A DNA stretch of 64,000 nucleotides, from assembly GCA_001986395.2 (NCBI GenBank), contig MQVO02000044.1:62001-126000 (forward strand), in the 5' to 3' direction. A program made the position numbers and the translations under genes. Shown in pieces: positions 25,496-34,837 of the stretch. The stretch comes from Irpex lacteus (Eukaryota; Basidiomycota; Agaricomycetes; Polyporales; Irpicaceae). Position 1 is the first letter of the stretch. Every line of letters begins with the position of its first letter. The notes below the pieces were generated by a model. That model was given only the letters and a program-made list of their open reading frames with translations, was not told the origin of the DNA and searched no databases.

Positions 25496-26295
25496 CTTCG
25501 TGTTCTCATCCGAGTCTACAATTGACATAACACTCGTTCCGTGAGACGTTCAACTCAGAGTTCGAGCGTACGACTCAGATGCAAACTCAGCGCCACACTT
25601 CTCCGCGCAAATGTCGCAGCTATCAGTAAAGCGCTCGTTCGCTGAAAGTTGCATCGCTCTCTTGCCATGTCACTCAATCTCATCACTGCAGTCACTTACG
25701 CTCGCGTAACTGGCTGTAAAGAAGAAGCCAACGCATTTCAGGTATCTGTACCTTCAATCCAATCATCATGATTCCGGTTTCGTTAGTGGGTCCAGGATAC
25801 TTCGAAATCCTCTACTACGTGACGGCGCATGCAGTTAAATCAGCCTGCATAACACACGCTTTACGATGCCTGCTCGTACGTAGTATAATCATCGATTGCG
25901 GCCTTCACGCTACGATGCTTTTTGCAGAGTAGAGATTATGCTCGCAGCAACAGACACGACACACCGCGCCACTCAACGTCGTGCCATCTGTCGCCGCCTC
26001 CGTGACTCCGAGGCTCCCCTTGAGTATAGTAGTGCGTATTCTCTGCGAGCTCTTCCGTTACCGAGGCGATCTCATTCTGACTACAGGTATTATTATGTGT
26101 GTAGCCGTCATGTCATAGTAGGCCCGTTGCTCTCCAGACCCGGAAGTACAAGGTCTGTGGCGCATAGCGATAGCGTCGTTAGTAGGCTTCCGGCCTTCAT
26201 GTGCATCGCAATGACTGCGGCTTAGCATCGTCAGCTACCTCGCAATAACCCCTTGCCCTACGAGTATGGTCTCCACAGTCGTTGTGTCCGCCGAA

Positions 26296-26556
26296 TCTGC
26301 CAACGCACATCTCTCGGAAAGTCGTATTCTCTGCAAGAATTGCGCCTGGACACCTGTTATCACGGTCACTGCCATCTGCTGCTCTTGTTGTATTCTTATG
26401 GATGAAGCAATACACGAACAATAGTCGGTCACTGCCTGCATCATCTCTATGAGCGCGGACGGCGCAAGTGACGCATCCGTCGACACGGTCGGGCTACGCT
26501 ACGGTGTGGTCCCAAATCTTCCCTGAGGTTCGATAGTTCACGCAAGATATATAAGG
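26296..26556 (+). promoter_or_regulatory. array promoter B: upstream block and TATA box
   Basis: TCTGCCAACGCACATCTCTC with CGGAAAGTC precedes TATATAAGG (26548-26556) by 252 bp. It is the best-conserved block between units B, C and D. Confidence 0.6.
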
Positions 26557-26650
26557 TACGTGGTAGGGCCTGCTATGTACATCGCCTTCCCCAGCATTCT
26601 ATGCAAATATCCAATACTGCTACAGCTCTACAACTTCAACGTTATCGACC

Positions 26651-27335
26651 ATGCTCCGCGACATCTACTCGTCGCGTGAGCCCGCGCCACAGGTAAGCAT
26701 GGGTTGCATGTATGATCTCGTTGTTATCCTTTTGCCGCTGATCAAATGACTCTGGTCCCTGCCGAAACGCTTTGTTTATACGTAGACGGCGGGAGTACTC
26801 CGGTTTCTACTACCTCCCGGAATGTTTCAGAGAAGCTACGATTCAGTCCGCAGAATGATCACTCACGCACAGATGCGAGTACATCTCGCTTCGAACCACC
26901 AACCATGTTCTGCGGTATTGTTCCACCCACATCGTATGCGCCTGTTCCTCCGGTACGCCTGGTTCATATGTATGATACAATCAACTTCACTGACCAGAAC
27001 GACTGCAGTCCACGGCATACTACCTCAATCGCACGCAGATGCGAGGACCAACCCGGCCGATAATACCACTCGGCCCGGGCATACTTCAAGGGGCTACGGT
27101 GCTCCATATAATCTACCGACGTGTGTCTATTAAACGTATAAACTACTCATAATCTGTGCTGAAGTCTATATTCTGCAGGCAGTATCCTCTCGTCAACCCT
27201 CCACTGTCAGAAGTCTCGGCCTGGGCTCAACCCATCACGATGGCGAACCCTAGTCTGGTAGTGCCACCCGGACACACCGTCGAACCAGCGTACCGAGAAC
27301 AGTGGTGGTTATATTTCCCGCCTCAACGGTACTGA
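26651..27335 (+). CDS. small Pro-rich orphan protein, array copy B
   Basis: A 42-nt first exon (26651-26692, MLRDIYSSREPAPQ) matches copies A and C in length, phase and sequence pattern. It is followed by a 335-nt open exon (26786-27120) and a 157-nt exon (27179-27335), together 177 aa with the same phases 0 and 2. The last exon is clearly homologous to the others (VPPGHTVEPAYREQWWLYF against VPPGYSAHPAFRAQWGYYY), and exon 2 ends in GYGAPYNLPT as copy A ends in SYGTAYNFPL. A second possible start at 26906 (MFCGIVPPTSYAPVPP, then GTACGC) resembles exon 1 of A and C, but splicing from it to the next acceptor breaks the phase. The longer model is preferred on phase alone. Confidence 0.4.
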
Positions 27336-27559
27336 GCAATAATTTGAGTGCACAGTAATCGTCGCACTCGAAGTTATCACTAAGGTGAGACCCTACTGTC
27401 TATGCTTTACCAAATGACACCTGACCGACGCCTTCGAATAGAGTCCGAGTCATGCTTGTATGATTTATCGCATCGACTTTGACGACCGCTCTCGATTTGG
27501 ACGTTTTTGTAGTTTTATTCGCATCTTGCTAGCTCTCCGTGGACTCCTTCGTATTCATG

Positions 27560-27720
27560 ATACCCATCACGACAACCCTCTCGATACCCTCATACCCCAC
27601 ATAGACCATACCCCTCACACACATACCCCCTCAAGACCATACCCCATTGACTATACCCTTTGTAGAGCATATACCCCTTATGATAGACCACACAATATCC
27701 TTATAGACCGCGAAGGACTG
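27560..27720. repeat. ATACCC-rich tract, unit B
   Basis: Words such as GATACCCTCATACCCCACA and AGACCATACCCC repeat irregularly after the gene, as in the other units. Confidence 0.6.
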
Positions 27721-28609
27721 CAGACTTCTTCCTAACATTCTCTGTAATTTAAAAAAACTCTCATTTGAGATATTCAATTTCGAGTGCATGTCCATCAAAC
27801 GATTGTAAATGAGCGTGCTGAACCACCTAAGTACTTAATTCGGAGGCAAAATCAACGTTACGAGTTCACGAATCACAAGTCAGGCCTACAAAGCTTCAGG
27901 CTCCGCGAAACGTTGTAACTCCGAAGCGCTCGTCGGGATCGGTCCAACGACCGGGGGCTTGTCGTGCATCAATGTCGTTCCTGGCCACGCCACACCATCT
28001 CATCATCATAGCCCTCTATATTCGCATAACTAACTAATCTGGTGGAGTACCGTGACAGAATGGACCACACAGCCCGTGCGTATCCTCGTCACCTGAGCCG
28101 CATCGAAACCGTAACCTCTACTCTTGTGCCCACGGTCCACCGCCGGCGGATTAAAGTCAACCTGCATAACACACGCATTGTTATCACTGATTGTATGTAT
28201 GATAACTGCTGACTTTACGCTACGACGCTTTTTGCAGAAATTATGCACCTAGCAACAGACCCGCCACTCAGCACGGTCGTGCCATCTGTCGCCGCGTTTG
28301 AGTCTCTCTGTGTTGAAGTATGGTGCGTGTTTTCTGCCGGCTACTAGTATCCAGCTACACAGGCCGTCTTATTGTGAGCACGAGTATGCTTGTGAGCACA
28401 GGCATGATTCCGTGCGTAGCCTTCATATCATAGGCCAGTTGCTCTGCAGACCCTGAAGTACAACGTCTGTGGCGCATAGCTATAGCGTCGTTGGGAGACT
28501 TCCGTCCTTCGTGCGCACCGCAATGGCCGCTCATGCTCGTCAGTCAGGATGCGTCGTAATAACCCCTTCCTCTACAATTACTGCCTCCACAGTCGTTGCG
28601 CCCACCGAA

Positions 28610-28870
28610 TCTGCCAACGGACATCTCTCTGAAAGTTGCATTCGCTGCAAGGATCGCGCTTGGATACTTGTGATTACGGTCACTGCCACCTGTGCCTCTT
28701 GTAATATCCTTTCAGACGAAGCAATACGCAGACAATAGCCGATCACCGTCTGCATCGTCTTTGTGAATACTGAAAGCCCAAGTGGCGGATCCGTCGATAC
28801 GGTAGGCTGTGCCACGATATGGCCCAAAATCTTCTCTGAGATTCGATTATTTCACGCAAGACATATAAGG
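28610..28870 (+). promoter_or_regulatory. array promoter C: upstream block and TATA-like box
   Basis: TCTGCCAACGGACATCTCTC lies 254 bp before CATATAAGG (28862-28870). A 15-nt mini-exon (ATGCTCGCTCCACAG, then GTAAGT) at 28978-28992 stands where copy B has its first exon, but it leads into a frame that stops. Confidence 0.55.
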
Positions 28871-29195
28871 TGCGTGGTAGAGCTTGTTAGAAACGTCGCC
28901 TTCCCCAGTATTCCGCATAGTATTCATCCAGTGCTACTGCACCTCGAAAACTTCAACCTCGTTCTCGGTGATAGACGATGCTCGCTCCACAGGTAAGTTT
29001 CGGTTGTATGTCTAATCTCAGTTTTGTCGCTGACCAGATGACTCTGGTGTCTGCCGGAACGCTTTATGCAAATGCAGATAGGAGTATTCCCGTTTCTACT
29101 ACCTCCCGGAATGTTTCAGAGAAGCTACAAATCAATCCACAGAATGACTACTCGCATGCAGATGCGAGTACCTCTCGCTGTCGGTTGCAATCATC

Positions 29196-29623
29196 ATGTT
29201 CTGCGGTATCTTCCCACCATATGAACCTGAGCGTCAGGTAAGTCCCACTTGTGTGTGTCATCTCGAGCTCGTCACTGACTCCAACCGCTGTAGTCTTCCC
29301 AATTTTTCAACCAATCACAGGCGAGGACGCGAGGACGGTATCCTCTACCACATGAAATACCACAGAACGGCGTGTCGAGCTACGGTACTGCCTACAATCT
29401 TCCGCTTGAGTACGTGTACAACTTGCACCATTAGCTCGTGACATATGCTGAATTTCGTTGTCGCAGAGGCATGCAATATGCTCTCCTCAATCAACAGTCT
29501 CTAGCTTGGATACAATTCACAGGCATGAATGTACCACCCGGGTACAGCGCACATCCAGCTCTCCGAGAACAGTGGGGCTACTATGTCCTTCCGCAATGGT
29601 ACTGGCAGTGGGCAACAGCATGA
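29196..29623 (+). CDS. small Pro/Gln/Tyr-rich orphan protein, array copy C
   Basis: Exons 29196-29237 (42 nt), 29294-29409 (116 nt) and 29467-29623 (157 nt) give 104 aa. The start is MFCGIFPPYEPERQ and the end is NVPPGYSAHPALREQWGYYV then LPQWYWQWATA. Exon lengths, phases and splice sites match copy A; the last exon has the length of copy B. Differences from copy A include both silent and replacement changes without any frame break, which suggests but does not prove that the protein is kept by selection. The gene starts about 330 bp after its TATA-like box, further than in A, so a 5' non-coding exon is likely. The family is not recognised. Confidence 0.5.
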
Positions 29624-29794
29624 GTGCACTATAAACGTCGCATTCGAAGTCACTACTAAGGTGAGACCCTATGGTCTATGATTTGCTGGCTTGCATTACC
29701 CCTGACAAAACGCGTCCAAACAGACCCATTCTAATTTAGCACATGTACTTTGCTGCATTCAGCTCTCCATGGACTCTTCCGTATTTACGATACC

Positions 29795-29945
29795 CATAAC
29801 ACACACACATTGCCGATGATACCCAGTATATCCATCCACATCGAATCATACCCCCATCGACCGCTACATACCCCGTCGACTATACCATCCGTACATTAGC
29901 ATCCTATCAGTTCATACCAAATAAGACCCTTACTTACTTACACGA
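29795..29945. repeat. ATACCC-rich tract, unit C
   Basis: GATACCCATAACAC, GATACCCAGTATA, CATACCCCCATCG and CATACCCCGTCG are spaced irregularly through this stretch. It is more decayed than in units A and B. Confidence 0.5.
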
Positions 29946-30943
29946 TGTGATCCCTACATAGTGATGTATTCGCGTTTTTGATGACTAGTAGACGCATCTA
30001 CTGGCACGCAGTACTTTCTGGTTGTATGAATGATAGTTTTTTTCGCTTCATACTTATATATACTCATACCAAGATCACCAATCAAGGGTATTCTATGGAC
30101 GAGTCCGTGCTTGATGATGCGAAGACGAAACCAGGGAGAATCAGACGAAATTAACTAATAAGGAAAGTGAACAGGACTCAACGCCTACTGTCTTATCGAC
30201 GCTACTACGCGCCGCCATCATCGGCATACCGACCGTCGACGCCGAATCATTGAATGGATATAACAGTGGTCACTTCACGGCTTTCACCGAGGATGTTGTA
30301 ACTCAGAGGCGCTCGTTCGAGGGCTGCCGGATCGCTCGTGCCAGTCACGCCGTGCAATCTCATCACAGCAGCCATCTACATTTGCATAGCTGAGACCCTA
30401 CACATTGCACTCGTATTCCAGTCATCTGTATTGTATCAATATTTCTGGTATCGACCCGGGATACGCTAACGATTGGTTTCCGGCATAATTCTTTGGAAGA
30501 GGCACACGTTGGTGGCAGCTAGCTGCCTGCGTTAGACACTAACAGTACCTACAGTCGCTGTTTCTACGTTACGGTAAAGGCATTCTCCATTTTATCGTGC
30601 ATGCCACTTGAGGAGGCTCGCCACTTTCGCATGCCTTCAGCATCGTCTCCGAGTCTCCATCTGTAAGTCTAAGGTGAGTAGTATCCTGGTCAACCGTTCC
30701 GTTACAGAGGGGTGGACTGTCTGTTTATTGTTAGCACAGGTTTGACCGCTTGCATAGTCATCGCATCGTAGGATCGCTCAGCAGAAGTACAAGGTCTGTG
30801 GCGCATAGCCACAACGTCTTGGTAGACTTTAGACCTTCGCGCGTACCGCAGCGGCCACTTAACTCGCCGACCATGGAGACCTGCACCAACGCCTTGGCAA
30901 TCCATACTATGGGCGCGGCTTTTACAGATGTTTTCTCGCAGAG

Positions 30944-31198
30944 CCTACCAACGCACATCTCTCGGAAAGCTGTGGTATCTGCAAGAATTGCGCCTGCATA
31001 CCTGTGAGCCACTACGATCGCTACCTTCTATGGTTCTACTAGTTCCTTGTTGATGCGGAGACGCACAGACAATAATTGTGCGCCGCCCACCTCGTTCCTA
31101 CGAGGAGCAACAGCGCAAGCGCTGCCTCCGAAGACGCCATGGTCCAAAGTCTTCCTTGGGATTCGAGTCTTTCGCGCAGGGTACTACAGTATATAAGG
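30944..31198 (+). promoter_or_regulatory. array promoter D: upstream block and TATA box
   Basis: CCTACCAACGCACATCTCTC with CGGAAAGC precedes TATATAAGG (31190-31198) by 246 bp, so the promoter is conserved even though the gene below it carries a stop. Confidence 0.55.
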
Positions 31199-31498
31199 TG
31201 CGTTGCAGAGCTTGCTACGGACCTCACCTCCCGAGTATACCACGCCCTACGGAGTAGTGCTGCTACACTCCTACAGCTGCAACCTCGTATTCTACAGTAT
31301 CATATACCGTGCAGCAGGTGTGTAGAAAGTATGCGCATACTATCGTCTGCCGCGTTGCTGATAAAATTCATTGTAGCTCGCGGTGCTCCTCATGCACACA
31401 TGCACGCACAGACCCGAGTACCTCGACCTCAAATACTGCGTCGAATGTTTCGGAGAAGCTACAAACAACCTTCGCCTTGTTTCAGTCAGTGGGCGACG

Positions 31499-31995
31499 AT
31501 GTTCTGCAACATCATCCCATCATACGAGTCCACAGTGCCACAGGTAAGGGTGATTCATGTTCGTCATATTGTTTTCGTTGCTGACACGAACGACTGCAGT
31601 CCACGCACTGGCAGCGCTATGCTTACCCGCAGATGGGAACACATGCGGGATATCAGCCTCTACCACAGCGACCGCAATATGCGAACTGCGGTGCCCCAAA
31701 TGAGTGAGCGCATCTGAACAACTATACACAAACGCAAGCCCATGCTGCATATCCATCTCAATTCCACCAACCGCTTTATGCTCCAATCAATCGCCCGAAC
31801 AGGTGTGTATGCTAGTTATATTACCTACTTCTCAGGTATACTGAAGCCACTCTGCACAGACAGAGGCACACCCCTCATCCACCTACACGACCTCCAGTAA
31901 GCCTTCAATACAATGAACTAGACTGGTGTGTGCAACTCGCACACTTACACCAGTATCTGATCAAGGTGAGAGTCTATTGTCTACGCCTTGATTAG
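31499..31995 (+). pseudogene. array copy D, Gln/Pro/Tyr-rich, one in-frame stop
   Basis: Exons 31499-31543 (45 nt, MFCNIIPSYESTVPQ), 31600-31802 (203 nt) and 31836-31995 (160 nt) keep the phases 0 and 2 of the family. A single TGA at 31705-31707 interrupts exon 2. The frame on both sides is open and rich in Gln, Pro, Tyr and Ala (YAYPQMGTHAGYQPLPQRPQ before the stop; QTQAHAAYPSQFHQPLYAP after it). The last exon retains RPPVSLQYNELDW in place of the VPPGYS...QW segment of other copies. With a GTGAGC donor word overlapping the stop, a small extra intron here is possible, so it may be functional. Otherwise it is a recent nonsense pseudogene. Confidence 0.45.
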
Positions 31996-32119
31996 TCTGA
32001 TCGCTTGCAACAGGCCCGTTCTCTTCTCGCATATTGACGACCGTTTCAGATTCAGACGTTCTTATATTGTTCCTCTTTCGCTTTTTCGCAGATCGCCATT
32101 CAAGTTAGGTGTTCCATGT

Positions 32120-32335
32120 CTATCTCCGATACCCATAACACACATAATCCACATTATCCCCATTATACCCTATTACACCCCGTATTCCATATACCCGTCA
32201 TAGTCCATACCCCTCTATGCCACTTCGTACCTTCGAGTCGTCGACTATACCCGCACACATTGTATAACCCTCATCAAATGTATGATACCCTCTTACAGTA
32301 CCATCCCCCCATACTGTATACCCCCAAACATTGTG
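32120..32335. repeat. ATACCC-rich tract, unit D
   Basis: GATACCCATAACACACATAA, TTATACCCTATTAC, ATATACCCGTCATAG, CCATACCCCTC and GTATACCCCCAAAC follow each other. This is the end of the last array unit. Confidence 0.55.
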
Positions 32336-32400
32336 TCACTGAAACGTTCGCATTCGCCTACAATACAGTTTTGAGTAGCTATTCATGCGGTCAAGTGGCA

Positions 32401-32805
32401 ATACGTAAATACAACTTTTAGTTGATATAATACTTGTGGTCCTGGATAATGAAGCGGCGCAATGTGAAACTTTAAGAATCGGACCCTGAACGTGTCTTTA
32501 TACCACCTAAGTGCAGTGATCGAATTCGGAGTCGATACGAAATGTCTCATCTATCAAAGCGCCACTATATAAACTCGATGTAAACTTGAACTCACCGTTG
32601 CAAGTCGCACTTCGAGGCTCAAATCATCATCGACGAGATTCTTGAAAGTCACTAGTTTATTCGATCGACGTTTCGCCGTCACATTGGTAATATGCGTATC
32701 ACGGTAGCACGTTCAATAAAACCAGTTCGGTCCAACTAGGAATGTGTCGCGATCTGAGTGCGGTCCCTTATCGCGACGCGCTTAGTTGGCAATGGCGTCG
32801 CAGAT
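32401..32805. other. spacer between array and lectin-like genes
   Basis: No supported gene or repeat is seen. It should contain the 3' UTR of the minus-strand gene that ends at 32806. Confidence 0.35.
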
Positions 32806-33475
32806 CTAGAAGTTCGTGAGGTACCACCTGGAGGCTGCGCCGCATGCGTGAGGCCATAGGATAAATTTTGCCCCGGTCTTTTCAGACCCGTGCTCGATAG
32901 TGAGCGTATACTCCTCCATTCTGGCTAAATGAATGCTATACGATATTAAGGAAGAGAATGATGAGACGAGAGAGCGCTGTAAGAAACAAGCTGGGAGAAC
33001 GTGACTCACAGTACGCTAGAATCTTTGTGTCTTTCGAAGGTAAACGCATGACCGAAGGGTGCAACGTCCATGTTGACCGCGCCGGCCTTTCTAACAGTCG
33101 TCGGAATGAGGTAAAGACCGGAATCGACGTGGCGAATAAAGTATCCTGTCAAATACACTTGCTGAAGTTTCCACTATAAAGACGTATGAGTATCACAAGG
33201 ACTCGGAGTCGACTGACGATAGGATAGTATGTCCGGAGCGCTGCAGGAGATTGAATCACGGACCTTTTGGTTAGTATTTTTGACGGTTTCGAACTGATGA
33301 AGGACACGAGAGCCATAATTATTGGAAAAGTCGAAATCGATCGATTTCTTGCTCAGAAACGATTGAATGCGCACTTCTGCGCCAACATCGACCGGACACC
33401 ATAGAGTAGCTTGGCTAATGTATACGGCATCAGTAAGGAGAGCGGGAATGTAACAATTGCGTACTGTTCGATCAT
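32806..33475 (-). CDS. small beta-trefoil (ricin-B-like) protein, copy 2
   Basis: Four exons, 33465-33475 (11 nt), 33264-33414 (151 nt), 33010-33173 (164 nt) and 32806-32935 (130 nt), give 151 aa in phase. The first exon codes only MIE and part of a codon. Three repeats of the beta-trefoil type can be seen: VRIQSFLSKKSIDFDFSN ending NTNQKWKL, GYFIRHVDSGLYLIPTT with FGHAFTF, and YTLTIEHGSEKTGAKFILWP ending ASRWYLTNF. The Gln-x-Trp-like endings suggest a ricin-B fold, used by mushroom lectins and trefoil protease inhibitors. There is no signal peptide, which suits a cytoplasmic fruiting-body or defence protein. The donor of intron 2 is GTCCGT, unusual next to GTACGT in copy 1. Function is inferred from fold only. 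Confidence 0.55.
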
Positions 33476-33542
33476 GGTAAATTCGGTTGCTTGCCAGGGA
33501 GTGTATGCTTATGACCGGTACCAGTACCGAGCGAGGTCAGAT

Positions 33543-33550
33543 CTTATATA
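33543..33550 (-). promoter_or_regulatory. TATA box of beta-trefoil copy 2
   Basis: TATATAAG on the minus strand lies 68 bp before the start codon at 33475. Copy 1 has a TATA box at the same distance. Confidence 0.6.
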
Positions 33551-34109
33551 CTCGGTGAATGAACTCTAATGCTGCGCTGACGCTACGCCACACCGAAAGA
33601 GACATCCTTCGATTCTCGATCTGAGAATGAAGGACATGCGCATGCATGGTGGTGATGGGATCCAGAGAAGCAGCACCGTGACCGTCGATAATCAGTCGCC
33701 CGTCGCAGGCTTTGCTTCTTCGAGTTGATATTAATGGCCAGTCCGTGCTCTATCTGAAAATCAAAGCCCTGCGCGCGTGAGTCAATGGATATCAGTTGCG
33801 TACTCAAATTACTAGTTGTGGAGGAACTCGTACCTTTCCGAAGCTGTTGGAATTCATAGCATTGTATTAACTAAAGCGGGCGTCGAGACCTGCTTGAATG
33901 CAGACGTGTGCTTCAAGGAAACCTGCACGTATCAATAACGCATATATTCCGTAGCGAATAATAGTATTTCAGATGATACGCGCATAAAACATATACATAG
34001 CAAACCGTAAGGCACTGCGCCAAGTGAAATTCATCTGGCGCAGTTTGAATGGTGCAGTCATCAGCCGTAGCATAGAATCGAGCAATGTCAGCTACGATAC
34101 GGCACATGC
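33551..34109. other. spacer between the two beta-trefoil genes
   Basis: Nothing supported is seen; it holds the upstream region of copy 2 and the 3' end of copy 1. Confidence 0.35.
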
Positions 34110-34762
34110 TTAGTTTGCCTCGTTAAGAGCCTTCAGAGCCCACTTAGAGGCTGCGCCTGTCGCATGAGGCCACAAAACGAGCTTCGCGCCGTTCTCATCG
34201 GATGCGTTCTCCACGGTGATCGTATACTCCTTCTCGGCTAAGTAAACGCTATGATTGCTCGAAATCAGTATGAAAAATACCACAGAGGGCAAGACAGGAG
34301 AAACAAAACGAACAGGATGTTGTCTTCGCCATTGCGAGCCTTCTTGAAGGTGAATCCGTGGCCAAAGGGTCCGACGTCTAGGTAAACCCTGCCATCTCCA
34401 CCGACGGTGGTCGGGATGAGGCTGAGACCCGTCTCAGCGTGGCGTATGAGAGTCCCTGCATGATCGACAGACTTCGCAAGCGTCCACTAAACAAGAAGCA
34501 GATGTGTTGATTTATATCTCACGGATAAAAACCCAATGAGTACGTACCGTTTGGTTGGGAATGTAAAGGGTGTCCCACTGGTGAAGCTTGCGACTGCCCT
34601 TGCCGTTGGAGAAGTCAAAGTCGATAGATTTCTTGGTCAAAACTGACTGGATGCGTATCTCTGTCCCATCGGGGACGGGGACGAATTCTTCGTTTGCGCT
34701 GATAATCGCGCAATCAGTATCATAAACAGAGGTACCGACGCTGTCTCCTACCCAGTTGCCAT
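34110..34762 (-). CDS. small beta-trefoil (ricin-B-like) protein, copy 1
   Basis: Exons 34752-34762 (11 nt), 34548-34698 (151 nt), 34314-34486 (173 nt) and 34110-34248 (139 nt) give 157 aa. The first exon is ATGGCAACTGG, spliced across a 53-nt intron to make MATGANEEFVPVPDGTEIRI. The reading frame of exon 2 has no other start codon, so this tiny exon is needed; copy 2 has the same 11-nt exon and identical exon 2 length. Repeat 1 is IRIQSVLTKKSIDFDFSNGK ending NQTWTL, repeat 2 GTLIRHAETGLSLIPTT with FGHGFTF, repeat 3 YTITVENASDENGAKLVLWP ending ASKWALKAL. The fold points to a ricin-B-type lectin or trefoil inhibitor. There is no signal peptide. The two genes are tandem paralogues. Confidence 0.6.
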
Positions 34763-34829
34763 ATTCCTCGTAATTGTCACTTGTTGAAGAGAGTGTGCTT
34801 GCTGGACTTGAGTCTCAGAAACGGCACCT

Positions 34830-34837
34830 TATTTATA
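34830..34837 (-). promoter_or_regulatory. TATA box of beta-trefoil copy 1
   Basis: TATAAATA on the minus strand lies 68 bp before the start codon at 34762. Confidence 0.6.

Larger units (their letters stand above)
23600..25600 (+). repeat. tandem array unit A (about 2.0 kb)
   Basis: First of four diverged direct repeats. In order it holds a 5' part (GAAGATGTTGGAACTCAGAA near 23620), the promoter block at 24313, TATA at 24576, a three-exon gene (24688-25106), the conserved words AAGGTGAGACCCTA and CGACTTTGACGACCGC, and an ATACCC-rich end. The same landmarks recur in order in the next three units. Outer borders are approximate. Confidence 0.7.
25601..27890 (+). repeat. tandem array unit B (about 2.3 kb)
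   Basis: Second repeat. Landmarks: AAAGCGCTCGTTCGCTGA near 25630, promoter block at 26296, TATA at 26548, gene 26651-27335, AAGGTGAGACCCTA near 27381, CGACTTTGACGACCGC near 27474 and the ATACCC tract. Borders are approximate. Confidence 0.7.
27891..30270 (+). repeat. tandem array unit C (about 2.4 kb)
   Basis: Third repeat. Landmarks: GAAACGTTGTAACTCCGAAGCG near 27907, promoter block at 28610, TATA at 28864, gene 29196-29623, and AAGGTGAGACCCTA near 29658. The gene region is nearly identical to unit A over several hundred bases, so A and C share recent ancestry or conversion. Borders are approximate. Confidence 0.7.
30271..32400 (+). repeat. tandem array unit D (about 2.1 kb)
   Basis: Fourth and most diverged repeat. 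Landmarks: GAGGATGTTGTAACTCAGAGG near 30290, promoter block at 30944, TATA at 31190, disrupted gene 31499-31995, and an ATACCC tract. Borders are approximate. Confidence 0.65.

Noticed and set aside
25224..27735. Similar frames in units A and B starting with IYRIDFDDR
   Set aside because: The likeness follows from nucleotide duplication; the frames run into the ATACCC tracts and are not kept in units C and D.
23600..32400. Array units as a CRISPR-like or rDNA-like repeat
   Set aside because: Units are about 2 kb, diverged, carry introns and TATA boxes, and hold no rRNA sequence.
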